Assembly: GCA_017512985.1 (NCBI GenBank)
Contig: JAFWEJ010000017.1
Span: 62,001 to 126,000 of the forward strand
DNA: 64,000 bases
Direction of reading: 5' to 3'
Source: Clostridia bacterium
GTDB lineage: Bacteria; Bacillota; Clostridia; Christensenellales; Aristaeellaceae
Both the position numbers and the translations under genes were made by a program. Positions 52,147-61,763 of this stretch are shown piece after piece (position 1 is the stretch's first letter; every line of letters starts with the position of its first letter). A model generated the notes under the pieces. It had not been told where the DNA came from and searched no databases. It saw only the letters and a program-made list of their open reading frames with translations.

Positions 52147-55014
52147 ATGAGAACCGGAGAACGGCGGAGAACGGAACGCAGCCATACGCTGATCTGGCTG
52201 TACGTATTCCTGCTGTGCTTCGTGTTTTTCCCTGCCGGCAGATCCGCCGGGGAAACCACGGAAACTGTCCGGGTCGGCTACTATGAAAACGAGGTGTTCC
52301 AGGAGGGCGCCTCGACGGACGCGATCAAGACAGGCTACGCTTATGAATATTACCTGAAGCTGTCTGAATATACCGGCTGGAAATATGAGTATATCTACGG
52401 CAGCTACGGGGAACTGTACCAGATGCTGCTGGACGGACGGGTGGACCTGCTGGCCGGACTGGCCTGGAAAGAGGAACGCAGCGGTCTGATCGGCTATCCG
52501 GACGCCGCGATGGGCCATGAGACCTACAGCCTGGTGAAACACGATGCAGACAAGGGCGTTACTGCAGAGCCCTCCACGATCGCCGGGAAAAAGATCGGCG
52601 TGCTGGACAGCGCCATGGTCAGCGTGCTGGAAGCCTGGCTGGAGAGCAAGGGGATCACGGCAGACGTGATCTGCTTTGCGGACTACGCGGAGCTGTTCGC
52701 TGCTTTTGACAAAAACAAAATCGATATTCTCGCCGCGGAAGGCGACGGCGCCTACGGACGGGAACACGCCGAGGTGCTCTGTTCCTTCGGCGCGTCGGAC
52801 TACTATCTGTGCGTGAACATCCAAAGGACCGACCTGCTGGCGGAACTGAACCTGGCCCAGGCCCAGCTGGCCGTGGAGGAACCGAACTACCTGCACTCCC
52901 TGAATTCCAAATACTATTCCGTGAGCATGTCCAGCCGGGCGTTTTCCGCCTCGGAACGGGACTGGATCGACGGACACAGCGAGCTGAAAGTGGGTTATCT
53001 GAACAACTACCTGCCTTACAGCGACACAGACGCCCAGGGAAAAGTGACGGGAATTGTTCAGGATATGGTGCCGGGAATCCTGAACGGACTAGGAATTGAC
53101 GGGATCGCAGTATCCTACCAGGCCTTTGACAGCTATGACGACATGATCTCGGCCGTGAACGACGGAAGCGTCGACACGGTCTTCCCCGTGGGCGGCGGCC
53201 TGTATTATTCGGAAGAGAACGGGATCTACCAGTCCAGCGCGGTGGTCTCCGCACCGACCGAACTGGTCTACACCGGGGAATATTCCGACAGGAAGACGGA
53301 AAGCTTTGCCGTGAATGAGCAAAACCGGATGCAGTATTACTACATCACCACCAATTATCCGGAGGCCCGGATCCTGACGTTTCCGTCCATTGACGACTGC
53401 CTGAAGGCGGTACTGGACGGAAGAGCCGGCGGAACGACGCTGAACGGCCTGCGAGCGAACGATATCCTGAAGAACCGGAAATACCGGGATCTGTCCATGC
53501 GCCAACTGAGCCGGAGCGACGACCGGTGCTTCGGTGTGAAGATCGGCAACGAGGGATTGCTGAAACTGCTGAACCGCGGCATCAGCGTGCTGGGGCCGGA
53601 ATACGCCCAGAGTATCTCCTACCGCTATACGGACGGACTGTATTCCGTTTCGCTGATGGACATGCTGAAGGATAATATGGCAGTCGTCGGCAGTGTGATC
53701 CTGGCGGTGGCCGCGCTGATTATCTTCCTGCTGGTGCGCGGGATCCGGCAAAGCCGGAAAGAGACACAGACAAAGGAACAGGCCAGGCTGGAGCTGGAGA
53801 AGAAGAACAAGGAACTGGTGGAGGGCCGGGAAGCGCTTTCCAAAGCCCTGGACGCGGCAGAGAACGCCAACCGGGCCAAGACCACCTTCCTGAACAATAT
53901 GAGCCACGACATCCGCACACCCATGAACGCAATCGTTGGCTTTACGGAACTGGCGTCCACCCATATTGACAATAAAGAACAGGTACAGGACTACCTGGGC
54001 AGGATCTCCATATCCAGCCAGCACCTGCTGTCCCTGATCAACGACGTGCTGGACATGAGCCGGATCGAGAGCGGCAACGTAACCATTGAGGAAGCAGACG
54101 TACACCTGCCGGACGTGATCCGGGATATTCATACGATCATCGAACCCAGTATCACGGCGAAACACCAGAAACTGACAGTCAGCACGCAGGGAATCCGGAA
54201 TGAGGATATTGTGACGGATAAGCTGCGGCTGAACCAGATCCTGCTGAACATCCTTTCCAACGCGGTTAAGTTTACGCCCGACGGGGGAGAGATCAGCCTG
54301 AAGATCAGCCAGCTGCCCGTGGAAGAGCCGGACATTGCCGAATATGTGTTCCGGATCAGGGATAACGGGATCGGCATGAGCGAAGAATTCCGCCAGAGTA
54401 TCTTTGAAGCCTTTGCCCGGGAGAGGACCAGCACCGTCAGCGGGGTTCAGGGCACAGGGCTGGGCATGGCGATCACCAAGAACATCGTGGACATGATGGG
54501 CGGTACCGTTACTGTGGAAAGCGAAGTCAACAAGGGTACGGAAGTAACCGTAATCCTGCCGTGCCGTTTCAGCAGCGGAACGCAGAACACCGAAACCCCG
54601 AACGACGACGCAGGATTCAGCGGGAAGACGGTACTGCTGGCCGAAGACAACGAAATGAACCAGATGATCGCCGAAGAGATCCTGAAGCAGCACGGCTTTG
54701 CGGTGGAGATCGCCGGCGACGGCGAGGAAGCCGTGCGAAAGATGGCGGAAGCACCGGGGAGAAGATACGACGTGATCCTGATGGATATCCAGATGCCGCG
54801 GATGGACGGACATGAAGCTGCCCGCAGAATCAGGCAGCTGGAGGATCCGGAGAAGGCCGGCATCCCGATTATCGCCGTGACGGCCAACGCCTTTGAGGAA
54901 GACCGGAAGGTTGCGCTGGAGGCCGGTATGAACGGCCACCTGGCCAAGCCCTATGATATTCCGAAAATGATGGAAACGCTGCGGAACGTTCTGCGGCAGA
55001 AGGATAAACAGTAA
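52147..55014 (+). CDS. Hybrid histidine kinase with two extracellular family 3 binding domains (BvgS-like)
   Basis: A 955-residue receptor. A signal/membrane segment (about 14-36) precedes two tandem SBP_bac_3 domains outside the cell (about 38-265 and 275-500; [14 protein letters not shown] and [14 protein letters not shown] begin them). A membrane helix (about 511-533) leads to HisKA with His587 in [13 protein letters not shown], HATPase_c (about 690-805: [19 protein letters not shown]) and one receiver domain with Asp880 ([10 protein letters not shown]). This is the BvgS layout without PAS or HPt. The first binding domain could see the same ligand class as the separate binding protein at 42908. 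It starts 29 bases after the previous kinase. Confidence 0.95.
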   Translation: MRTGERRRTERSHTLIWLYVFLLCFVFFPAGRSAGETTETVRVGYYENEVFQEGASTDAIKTGYAYEYYLKLSEYTGWKYEYIYGSYGELYQMLLDGRVDLLAGLAWKEERSGLIGYPDAAMGHETYSLVKHDADKGVTAEPSTIAGKKIGVLDSAMVSVLEAWLESKGITADVICFADYAELFAAFDKNKIDILAAEGDGAYGREHAEVLCSFGASDYYLCVNIQRTDLLAELNLAQAQLAVEEPNYLHSLNSKYYSVSMSSRAFSASERDWIDGHSELKVGYLNNYLPYSDTDAQGKVTGIVQDMVPGILNGLGIDGIAVSYQAFDSYDDMISAVNDGSVDTVFPVGGGLYYSEENGIYQSSAVVSAPTELVYTGEYSDRKTESFAVNEQNRMQYYYITTNYPEARILTFPSIDDCLKAVLDGRAGGTTLNGLRANDILKNRKYRDLSMRQLSRSDDRCFGVKIGNEGLLKLLNRGISVLGPEYAQSISYRYTDGLYSVSLMDMLKDNMAVVGSVILAVAALIIFLLVRGIRQSRKETQTKEQARLELEKKNKELVEGREALSKALDAAENANRAKTTFLNNMSHDIRTPMNAIVGFTELASTHIDNKEQVQDYLGRISISSQHLLSLINDVLDMSRIESGNVTIEEADVHLPDVIRDIHTIIEPSITAKHQKLTVSTQGIRNEDIVTDKLRLNQILLNILSNAVKFTPDGGEISLKISQLPVEEPDIAEYVFRIRDNGIGMSEEFRQSIFEAFARERTSTVSGVQGTGLGMAITKNIVDMMGGTVTVESEVNKGTEVTVILPCRFSSGTQNTETPNDDAGFSGKTVLLAEDNEMNQMIAEEILKQHGFAVEIAGDGEEAVRKMAEAPGRRYDVILMDIQMPRMDGHEAARRIRQLEDPEKAGIPIIAVTANAFEEDRKVALEAGMNGHLAKPYDIPKMMETLRNVLRQKDKQ

Positions 55015-55036
55015 CACGGGAGAGGAGCAGTGAGCC

Positions 55037-56749
55037 ATGAGTAAAGCTGGAATGAGTATGGATTATGCGGGCGAAGACCGGGAAAGGGTGGCCGCGATGC
55101 GAAAGCGGCAGGTCCTGATCGTGGAGGACGAGTTTGTCAACCGCGAGATCCTGAAGGCTTACCTGGAGCCGGAGTATGAGGTGCTCTGCGCGGATACGGG
55201 CGGGAAAGCCCGGGAGATGATCCGCGCCGGGTTCGACACCCTCAGCCTGATCCTGCTGGATCTGAACCTGCCGGACCTGCACGGCATGGATATCCTGCGC
55301 TGGCTCCGGGAGGACGTTCATTTCTCCAAGATCCCGGTGATCGTGATGACATCGGACAAGGAATCCGAGGTGGAGAGCCTGACCATCGGCGCGGTGGACT
55401 TCATCACCAAGCCTTATCCGATGCCGAAGGTGATCCAGGCCCGGGTGCGGCGCATTATCGAACTGAACGAGACCCGGGACCTGATCCGGGAAACGTCCCG
55501 GGACCACCTGACGGGCCTGTTTAACCGTGAGTACTTCTTCCACTACGCGGAGCAGTATGACCACTTCCACGGAGAGGAACCGACAGACGCGGTGGTGATG
55601 GACGTCAATCACTTCCGGATGATCAATGAACGCTACGGCAAAGCGTTTGCAGACGAGGTACTCCGGCGGATCGGCATCGCGGTAAAGGCGTTCGTAAAAC
55701 AGAACGGCGGCGTCGCCTGCCGGCGGGAAGCGGACCGGTTCCTGGTCTACTGTCCCCACAGGGCGGACTATACGGCGCTGGCGGAGGAGGTCACCGCCGC
55801 GGCGGGCGGCGGGATGAAAGGAAAGATCCGGATCCGGCTCGGCGTCTATTCGGGCGTGGACAAGGCCGTAGCGATGGAACAGCGGTTCGACCGGGCCAAG
55901 AGCGCGGCGGACACGATCCGGAACAGTTACAACGTGACGGTCGCGTCCTACGACGACGCGCTTCATGAGAAGGAAGTCTATGCGGAGCGGCTGCTGGATG
56001 AGTTCCAGGAAGCGATCGACCAGAAGCAGTTCCTGGTATTTTTCCAGCCGAAGTTTGACATTCGGCCGGAGAAGCCGGCGCTGTGCGGCGCGGAAGCGCT
56101 GGTGCGCTGGAAACACCCGGAATTGGGCATGATCAGCCCGGGCGTGTTTATTCCGCTGTTTGAGAGCAACGGCCTGGTACGGGAACTGGATCACTATGTA
56201 TGGCGTGAGGCTGCTGCGCAGATCAAAGCGTGGAAACAGAACCCGGGGAAGACGGTGCCGGTATCCATCAATGTTTCCCGGGTGGATATGATGGATCCGG
56301 ATCTGCCGGAGATCCTGCGGGGCCTGATTGAGGACAACGGACTGGCATACGGCGACCTGCACCTGGAGATCACGGAATCCGCCTATACCCAGGACGCGAA
56401 GCAGATTGCCGACACGGTGAACACCCTGCGGGACATGGGCTTTGTAATTGAGATGGACGACTTCGGATCCGGCTATTCCTCGCTGAACATGGTCACGACG
56501 CTGCCGATTGACGTGCTGAAACTGGACATGGGCTTCGTCCGCAGCGCGTTCAGCGAAGGCGGGGATACCCGGATGATCAGGGTGATCGTGGATATCGCCA
56601 GGTCCCTGAACGTGCCAATGATCGCAGAAGGCGTTGAGACGAAGGAACAGATGCTTGCCCTGAAGGAGCTGGGCTGCGATATCGTGCAGGGTTATTATTT
56701 CTCCCGCCCGGTGCCGGCCAATGAATTTGAGGCATTCCTGAAAGCGTAA
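55037..56749 (+). CDS. Response regulator with degenerate GGDEF and intact EAL domain
   Basis: A 570-residue cytoplasmic protein. Receiver domain (about 28-145, phospho-acceptor Asp75 in LLDLNLPDLHG), then a GGDEF-like domain (about 155-310) whose signature is RREAD (residues 229-233), so it should not make cyclic di-GMP. The EAL domain (about 320-565) has all key motifs: EAL in GAEALVRWKHP (about 352), INVSR, EITES, DDFGSGYSSL and EGVETKEQ. It is therefore a phosphorylation-controlled cyclic-di-GMP phosphodiesterase, probably the output of the two hybrid kinases. A possible earlier reading near the N-terminus is not needed: ATG 55037 is 22 bases after the kinase stop behind GGGAGAGGAG. Confidence 0.94.
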   Translation: MSKAGMSMDYAGEDRERVAAMRKRQVLIVEDEFVNREILKAYLEPEYEVLCADTGGKAREMIRAGFDTLSLILLDLNLPDLHGMDILRWLREDVHFSKIPVIVMTSDKESEVESLTIGAVDFITKPYPMPKVIQARVRRIIELNETRDLIRETSRDHLTGLFNREYFFHYAEQYDHFHGEEPTDAVVMDVNHFRMINERYGKAFADEVLRRIGIAVKAFVKQNGGVACRREADRFLVYCPHRADYTALAEEVTAAAGGGMKGKIRIRLGVYSGVDKAVAMEQRFDRAKSAADTIRNSYNVTVASYDDALHEKEVYAERLLDEFQEAIDQKQFLVFFQPKFDIRPEKPALCGAEALVRWKHPELGMISPGVFIPLFESNGLVRELDHYVWREAAAQIKAWKQNPGKTVPVSINVSRVDMMDPDLPEILRGLIEDNGLAYGDLHLEITESAYTQDAKQIADTVNTLRDMGFVIEMDDFGSGYSSLNMVTTLPIDVLKLDMGFVRSAFSEGGDTRMIRVIVDIARSLNVPMIAEGVETKEQMLALKELGCDIVQGYYFSRPVPANEFEAFLKA

Positions 56750-56783
56750 TGTTTTTAATCAGAAGAAAGAGGGGGATAAGCAA

Positions 56784-57122
56784 ATGCTGACGATCGACGC
56801 CCTGCGCGCCTACGGCGCGGATGTGGACGACGGCCTGAGAAGGTGCATGAACAACGAAGGATTCTACCTGAAACTGGTGGAGAAGGCGGCGGCGGATCCT
56901 TCCTTCGAACAGCTGAGGGAAGCGGTGGAAGGCGGAGACCTGGGGCGGGGATTTGAACTGGCCCATGCCCTGAAAGGCGTGACGGCGAACCTTTCCCTGA
57001 CGCCGGTGGAAACGCCGGTCCGGGAGATCACGGAACTGCTGCGGAGTCGGACGGAAACGGACTACGGCCCGTATCTGGACCGGATAGCAGAAGCGAAGCA
57101 GAAACTGACGGCCCTGTTATAA
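56784..57122 (+). CDS. Stand-alone histidine phosphotransfer (HPt) protein
   Basis: A 112-residue all-helical protein. The HPt motif AHALKGVTANLSL places the phospho-accepting His at residue 61, and the helices around it match HPt domains in length and order. It would shuttle phosphate between the receivers of the two hybrid kinases and the REC-EAL regulator, none of which has an HPt domain of its own. It has a strong GAGGGGGATAAGC leader and is the last gene of the cluster, before a strong terminator. Confidence 0.92.
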   Translation: MLTIDALRAYGADVDDGLRRCMNNEGFYLKLVEKAAADPSFEQLREAVEGGDLGRGFELAHALKGVTANLSLTPVETPVREITELLRSRTETDYGPYLDRIAEAKQKLTALL

Positions 57123-57136
57123 CCATGTATAATGAA

Positions 57137-57171
57137 GGAGCGCGGTCCAGATGGACCGCGCTCCGCTTTTT
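57137..57171. terminator. Bidirectional terminator between the signalling cluster and the SH3 operon
   Basis: GGAGCGCGGTCC and GGACCGCGCTCC form a perfect 12-bp stem around AGAT, followed by GCTTTTTA. It lies 15 bases after the HPt stop and just beyond the end of the convergent small gene. Confidence 0.9.
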
Positions 57172-57174
57172 ACT

Positions 57175-57423
57175 TTATTCTTTCTCTTTTTTCTCCCGGA
57201 CCAGGCTGACGATCAGCGAGACCAGGAAAAGGGGAATCCCGATGATTCCGGCGGGAAGCCATATGCGTGCGCAGAAACTGCCAAACTGCTCAAGCGCCAA
57301 ATCGTAGTAATGCGGACGCGTCAGAGCGCGGGGATTATTCTCCACCGCCAGGCCGACCGCAAAAACTACGATCAGCAGCAGGCCGATGAATATCGCGACA
57401 GCCGAGGAGTTTCTTCCTTTCAT
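57175..57423 (-). CDS. Small membrane protein with two helices
   Basis: An 82-residue protein with two hydrophobic segments (about residues 8-28, VAIFIGLLLIVVFAVGLAV, and 55-75, WLPAGIIGIPLFLVSLIVSL) and a Lys/Glu tail (REKKEKE). Its function is not recognised. It begins ten bases after the stop of the SH3 protein gene, behind AAGGCGG, so the two form an operon. The frame is open upstream, but that part overlaps the SH3 gene. Confidence 0.65.
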   Translation of the reverse strand: MKGRNSSAVAIFIGLLLIVVFAVGLAVENNPRALTRPHYYDLALEQFGSFCARIWLPAGIIGIPLFLVSLIVSLVREKKEKE

Positions 57424-57433
57424 AACGGCCGCC

Positions 57434-58639
57434 TTAGTTGCTGAGGTATTTCTTGTAGACCCAGCCCTTGTATTTGCCATACTGGACATATGCCCATTTG
57501 CCGCTGAGCTTCAGGACGGTAACGGAATCACCGCTCTGCAGGCGTCCTACGCCGTCCACGTTGGAAGACCAGTCACCCTTCTGCTTGTGGAAGTTCAGGT
57601 TATTGATGTTGACGGTTGCGGTATACGGCGCGAAGGTGGGCTTGGGAGTGACCGGATCGTTCGGATCCTGGGTAACGATATCTCCCGCGTCACTGGGCTT
57701 GGAGAGCTGCAGGAAAGTGTTGTCGATGTAGCCCTTTTTGCCGTTGTACTGGACCTGATCCCATTTTGAATTGTGCTTCAGAACAAGAACCGGCGCGCCG
57801 TAGGGTACATTTACCAGGACAGCGTAGCCTTTTCCGGCTCCCTTGCGGAGATGGACGGATTTCTTGTTTCTTGACACAGCATAGGCGGTATAGCCGGTAC
57901 TGGACGAGCTGCCGCTTCCGCTGCCCGGCGTCTCCGTGGGAGCGGGTTCGCTCCTGTTCAGGTAGGCAGTCAGCATATAGCCGGTATTGCCGTCCACCGT
58001 GACTTTGTCGTACTTGCTGCCATGGGAGATGACGTACACCTTTGTGCCGGCTTTATAGGAAGCAATCTTTGCGGAGCTTGAGCTGGCGCTGCTGTACAGG
58101 TTGACAGTCCTGTTGCCCGCGATCAGTACCCAGGCGTCATAGTTGCCGCCGCCCGAGGTGCTGGATGACGCGGATCCGGAAGCCTTGACCTGCTTTTTGC
58201 TCAGGCGGCTGTTGATGATGTAGCCGTAGCCGAAACTGCCGGCCTTGACGTAGTCATAGCTGGAGCCGTGGGAAAGGACAGTGACTTTTGTTCCTTTGGC
58301 CAGCGCAGCCCTGGAACCGGAACCGTTTGCCTTCGGACGGAGCTGCGTGTTGTCATAGGCAACCCAGGCGGCGTAGGACGAACCTTTTGACAGGTATTTG
58401 GACTGAACCCAGCCGGCGGTGCCGGTTACGAAAGTAACGTATGACCAGCCATTTTCCTTTTTGCTGACTGTACAGGCGGAGTCTCTTCTATAAGTGGCAA
58501 GTACTTTGGCGCTCGTATCAGGCTGCATACGTACCACCAGGGAAGTGGTGTTGACCCGGTAGTATGTGGCGGCAGAAGCGATGCCTGCCGGGATCAGCAG
58601 CACAAGCACGAGCAGCAGCGCGATCAAACGTTTCTTCAT
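57434..58639 (-). CDS. Secreted protein with four to five bacterial SH3 domains
   Basis: A 401-residue exported protein. Signal peptide 1-23 (LIALLLVLVLLIPAGIASA), then a chain of about 60-residue SH3b-like domains separated by Ser/Gly/Pro/Thr linkers: one at about 25-85 (SLVVRMQPDTSAKVLATYRR), then around 92-150, 170-235, 250-315 and 340-400. The recurring phrase is VTVLSHGSSYDYVKAG or VYVISHGSKYDKVTVDG. Such domains bind the cell wall; no catalytic domain is present. ATG 58639 is chosen for GGAGGGATTCCTG before it and because the signal peptide starts there. Confidence 0.88.
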   Translation of the reverse strand: MKKRLIALLLVLVLLIPAGIASAATYYRVNTTSLVVRMQPDTSAKVLATYRRDSACTVSKKENGWSYVTFVTGTAGWVQSKYLSKGSSYAAWVAYDNTQLRPKANGSGSRAALAKGTKVTVLSHGSSYDYVKAGSFGYGYIINSRLSKKQVKASGSASSSTSGGGNYDAWVLIAGNRTVNLYSSASSSSAKIASYKAGTKVYVISHGSKYDKVTVDGNTGYMLTAYLNRSEPAPTETPGSGSGSSSSTGYTAYAVSRNKKSVHLRKGAGKGYAVLVNVPYGAPVLVLKHNSKWDQVQYNGKKGYIDNTFLQLSKPSDAGDIVTQDPNDPVTPKPTFAPYTATVNINNLNFHKQKGDWSSNVDGVGRLQSGDSVTVLKLSGKWAYVQYGKYKGWVYKKYLSN

Positions 58640-58811
58640 CAGGAATCCCTCCAATATAAGTAATACCATAAAACAAACCACATTGATTATATACAACTTT
58701 TTTCGGATTGAAAACCCTTTTTGAAGATTTTTTTACAATATTATTATAAAAAAACAACGAAATAGTGACCAATATCAAAACAACCCACAAGATATTGTGG
58801 TAAAAAAAGGC

Positions 58812-58847
58812 TTGACTTTATCACGGTAAAGCATTATCATGATAAAG
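58812..58847 (+). promoter_or_regulatory. hisZp: Promoter and probable operator of the histidine operon
   Basis: TTGACT (58812-58817), a 17-base spacer and TATCAT (58835-58840). An inverted repeat, CTTTATCA (58816-58823) and TGATAAAG (58840-58847), straddles the spacer and -10, and TTTATCACGGTAAA inside it is itself a partial dyad. A repressor bound here would block the promoter. The leader before hisZ is about 50 bases, too short for a T-box. Confidence 0.7.
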
Positions 58848-58900
58848 AAATTTTTGCAGGACGGTCCCGGGACAGGTCCTGAACCCTGGAGGGAAACGGT

Positions 58901-59848
58901 ATGATGATTGACGACCGGGTGATGAACGGACAGGAACGGATCAGTTTCCGCCTTCGCTCCCTTTATTCCGAATACGGCTATGAACGCTACCGGATGAGCA
59001 AGTTTGAGGAATACGACCTGTACAGCCGGAACAAGGATTTCCTGTTCTCGGAAGGCGTTATCACCTTTACGGATACGAATGGCCGCCTGATGGCGCTGAA
59101 ACCTGACGTTACGCTTTCCATTGTCAAGAACCGGAAGGATACGCCCGGTGAAATCCAGAAGCTGTATTACCACGAGAACGTGTACCGCGTCTCCGCGGCA
59201 GCGGACGGTTTCCGGGAACAGACGCAGGTAGGGCTCGAGTGCATGGGCGCCGTGGACAGCGCCTGCATCGCGGAAGTGCTGAAACTCGCCGCGGAAAGCC
59301 TGAGGCTCTGTTCCGAAAAATTTGTGCTGGAGATCAGCCACGTCGGGATCCTGAGCGCGTTCGTGGACGCGATCGCCCCGGATGACGCGGTGCGGGAGGA
59401 AATCCTCCATTGCGCCGGGCAGAAGAACCTGCACGGCATCAGCCGGATCTGCCGGGACAACGGGCTGACCGAAGGCGCGGAGGACGCGCTGAAGCAGCTG
59501 CTGGGCCTGTACGGAACGCCCCGCACCGTGATGCCGAAGATCCGCGCGCTGGCGGAGGAATACGGCGCCGGAGAGATGGCTGCTGAGCTGGGCCGGGTTG
59601 TGGCCGGGTTTACGGGCAGTGAAATTGAGGACCGGATCCAGATTGACTTCTCCGCCACGGCGGACGTAAGGTATTACAACGGTATCGCGTTCAAAGGCTT
59701 CATCAGCGGGATTCCCGGAAGCGTGCTGTCCGGCGGGCAGTACGACGCGCTGATGCGGAAGATGGGGCGAAAGGACCGGGCGATCGGTTTCGCCGTGTTC
59801 CTGGACATGCTGGAGAGACTGACAGAGGAGGGCGACTTCCGTGCTTAA
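58901..59848 (+). CDS. hisZ: ATP phosphoribosyltransferase regulatory subunit
   Basis: A 315-residue homologue of the catalytic domain of histidyl-tRNA synthetase that works with the short form of HisG in the first step of histidine synthesis. It has LKPDVTLSIVKN (motif 2-like), YHENVYRVSAAADGFREQTQ, QVGLECMG and a late GIAFKGFI segment. It is shorter than most HisZ proteins because it stops soon after the core, as in several Clostridia. It is the first gene of the his operon, behind GGAGGGAAACGGT, and its end overlaps hisG by eight bases, which helps equal production of the two subunits. Confidence 0.93.
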   Translation: MMIDDRVMNGQERISFRLRSLYSEYGYERYRMSKFEEYDLYSRNKDFLFSEGVITFTDTNGRLMALKPDVTLSIVKNRKDTPGEIQKLYYHENVYRVSAAADGFREQTQVGLECMGAVDSACIAEVLKLAAESLRLCSEKFVLEISHVGILSAFVDAIAPDDAVREEILHCAGQKNLHGISRICRDNGLTEGAEDALKQLLGLYGTPRTVMPKIRALAEEYGAGEMAAELGRVVAGFTGSEIEDRIQIDFSATADVRYYNGIAFKGFISGIPGSVLSGGQYDALMRKMGRKDRAIGFAVFLDMLERLTEEGDFRA

Positions 59849-60467
59849 TATCGCGCTTCCCAAGGGCAGGCTGGGCGAGAAAGTCTACGCCATGTTCGCC
59901 AAAGCCGGGTTTGAGTGCCCCGCGCTGATGGAAAACAGCCGCAAGCTGATTTTTGACAACGAGGAAGCCGGCGTGCGGTATTTCTGGGTCAAGCCGTCGG
60001 ACGTGGCGATCTATGTTGAGCGCGGCGCCGCGGACATCGGCGTGGCCGGCAAGGACATCCTGCTGGAGTACCGGCCGGACGTGTATGAACTGCTGGACCT
60101 GAACGTTGGAAAATGCCGGATGGCTGTCGCCGCGCCGGCAGGCTTCAGGGACGACATGAACCGGACGCTGCGGGTGGCGACAAAGTTTTCCCGTATCGCC
60201 CGGGACTATTATACTTCCGTCGGGCGGGACATCGACATTATCCATCTGAACGGTTCCATTGAGATTGCGCCGATCCTGGGACTTTCGGACGTGATCGTCG
60301 ATATTGTTGAAACCGGGACCACACTGAGGGAAAACAATCTTTCGGTGATTGAGGAGATTGTCCCGATTTCCGCCCGGCTGATAGCCAACAAGTCCGGATT
60401 CAAGTTCCGGACGGAACAGATTGAAAAACTGACAGAAGGACTGAGGAAGGAAGTGCAGGAAGCATGA
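59841..60467 (+). CDS. hisG: ATP phosphoribosyltransferase, short form
   Basis: A 208-residue catalytic subunit that joins ATP and PRPP in the first step of histidine synthesis. It starts MLNIALPKGRLGEKV with GTG at 59841, within the end of hisZ. Typical motifs are ERGAADIGVAGKDILLE and the PRPP-binding VDIVETGTTLRENNL. It lacks the C-terminal feedback domain of long HisG, so it depends on HisZ for activity and for inhibition by histidine. Confidence 0.97.
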   Translation: MLNIALPKGRLGEKVYAMFAKAGFECPALMENSRKLIFDNEEAGVRYFWVKPSDVAIYVERGAADIGVAGKDILLEYRPDVYELLDLNVGKCRMAVAAPAGFRDDMNRTLRVATKFSRIARDYYTSVGRDIDIIHLNGSIEIAPILGLSDVIVDIVETGTTLRENNLSVIEEIVPISARLIANKSGFKFRTEQIEKLTEGLRKEVQEA

Positions 60468-61738
60468 TCCGCATTATGAAATACGGCGAAGTTTCCAATG
60501 AGGAGATCTTCGCGCGCACGATGCCCACGGTGAACGTGACGGACGCCGTCGCGGAGATCATCCGGAACGTGCGAGAACGGGGAGACACCGCCGTAAAGGA
60601 ATATACAGAGAAATTTGACCATGTGAAGACCGGCGGCCTGCTGGTGACGCCGGAAGAAATGGAGGAGGCGCTGGCAAAGACCGAGCCGGAGTTTATTGCG
60701 ATCCTGGAAAAGGCGGCGGCCAACATCCGCAAATTCCACAGCCGGCAGGTGCGGAATTCCTTCATCATCAACGATGAGCCCGGCGTCGTCATGGGCCAGA
60801 AGGTGATTCCGGTGGACCGGGCGGGCGTGTATGTGCCCGGCGGCACTGCGCCGCTTTCCTCCACGGTGCTGATGGACGTGATTCCCGCGAAGATCGCGGG
60901 CGTGAAGGAAGTGATTGTGGCCACGCCGCCCAATCAGGACGGTAAGATTGATCCGTCCATCCTGGCCGCGGCTAAAATAGCCGGCGCTGACCGTGTCCTG
61001 AAGGCCGGCGGAGCCCAGGCGATCGCAGCCATGGCGTACGGAACGGAATCCGTGCCGAAGACCGACAAGATCGTCGGCCCGGGGAACATGTATGTCGCGG
61101 AGGCCAAGCGCCAGGTGTACGGCGTCGTTTCCATTGATATGATCGCCGGCCCCAGCGAGATCCTGGTGGCGGCGGACGGGAAGTCCGATCCGGCAGTCCT
61201 GGCGGCGGACCTGCTGAGCCAGGCGGAGCACGACAAGGTTGCCAGCGCGGTGCTGGTGACGGATTCCATGGAACTGGCGGAGCAAGTGCGGGATGAGCTG
61301 GAAAAGCAGATTCCGCTGCTGGACCGGAGTGAAATTGCCCGGGTATCCATCGACAACAACGGCAAGATCATCGTCGCGGAAAACCTGAAGACTGTGATCG
61401 ACATCGCGAACGAGATCGCGCCGGAGCACCTGGAACTGTGCGTGGACAACCCCTTCGACTGGCTGGACAGCATCCGGCACGCCGGATCGGTGTTCCTGGG
61501 AAGGAACTGCCCGGAAGCGCTCGGCGATTACATGGCCGGACCGAACCACACCCTGCCGACCCAGGGGACCGCAAAGTTCTCCAGCCCCCTTTCGGTGGAT
61601 GACTTTGTCAAGAAAACGCAGTATACTTATTTCACCCGGGAGGCGCTGACCGCCCTTGCGCAGGACGTGGCCGCCTTTGCCCGGAAGGAAGGGCTGACCG
61701 GACACGCCCGCAGCGCGCTGATCCGGACAGAAGGATAA
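60464..61738 (+). CDS. hisD: Histidinol dehydrogenase
   Basis: A 424-residue zinc enzyme that oxidises histidinol to histidine in the last two steps. Motifs: VPVDRAGVYVPGGTAPLSST-like segment, VGPGNMYVAEAKR, IDMIAGPSEILVAAD, SQAEHDKVASA with catalytic and metal residues, IAPEHLEL and GPNHTLPTQGTAKF. Length is normal. ATG 60464 overlaps the hisG stop (ATGA). Confidence 0.97.
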   Translation: MIRIMKYGEVSNEEIFARTMPTVNVTDAVAEIIRNVRERGDTAVKEYTEKFDHVKTGGLLVTPEEMEEALAKTEPEFIAILEKAAANIRKFHSRQVRNSFIINDEPGVVMGQKVIPVDRAGVYVPGGTAPLSSTVLMDVIPAKIAGVKEVIVATPPNQDGKIDPSILAAAKIAGADRVLKAGGAQAIAAMAYGTESVPKTDKIVGPGNMYVAEAKRQVYGVVSIDMIAGPSEILVAADGKSDPAVLAADLLSQAEHDKVASAVLVTDSMELAEQVRDELEKQIPLLDRSEIARVSIDNNGKIIVAENLKTVIDIANEIAPEHLELCVDNPFDWLDSIRHAGSVFLGRNCPEALGDYMAGPNHTLPTQGTAKFSSPLSVDDFVKKTQYTYFTREALTALAQDVAAFARKEGLTGHARSALIRTEG

Positions 61739-61763
61739 AAAACACTGGAGAGAAGGAAACAGG

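Noticed and set aside
58640..58900. T-box or histidine attenuator before hisZ
   Set aside because: The predicted transcript starts about 50 bases before hisZ and shows no T-box sequence, His-rich leader peptide or terminator.
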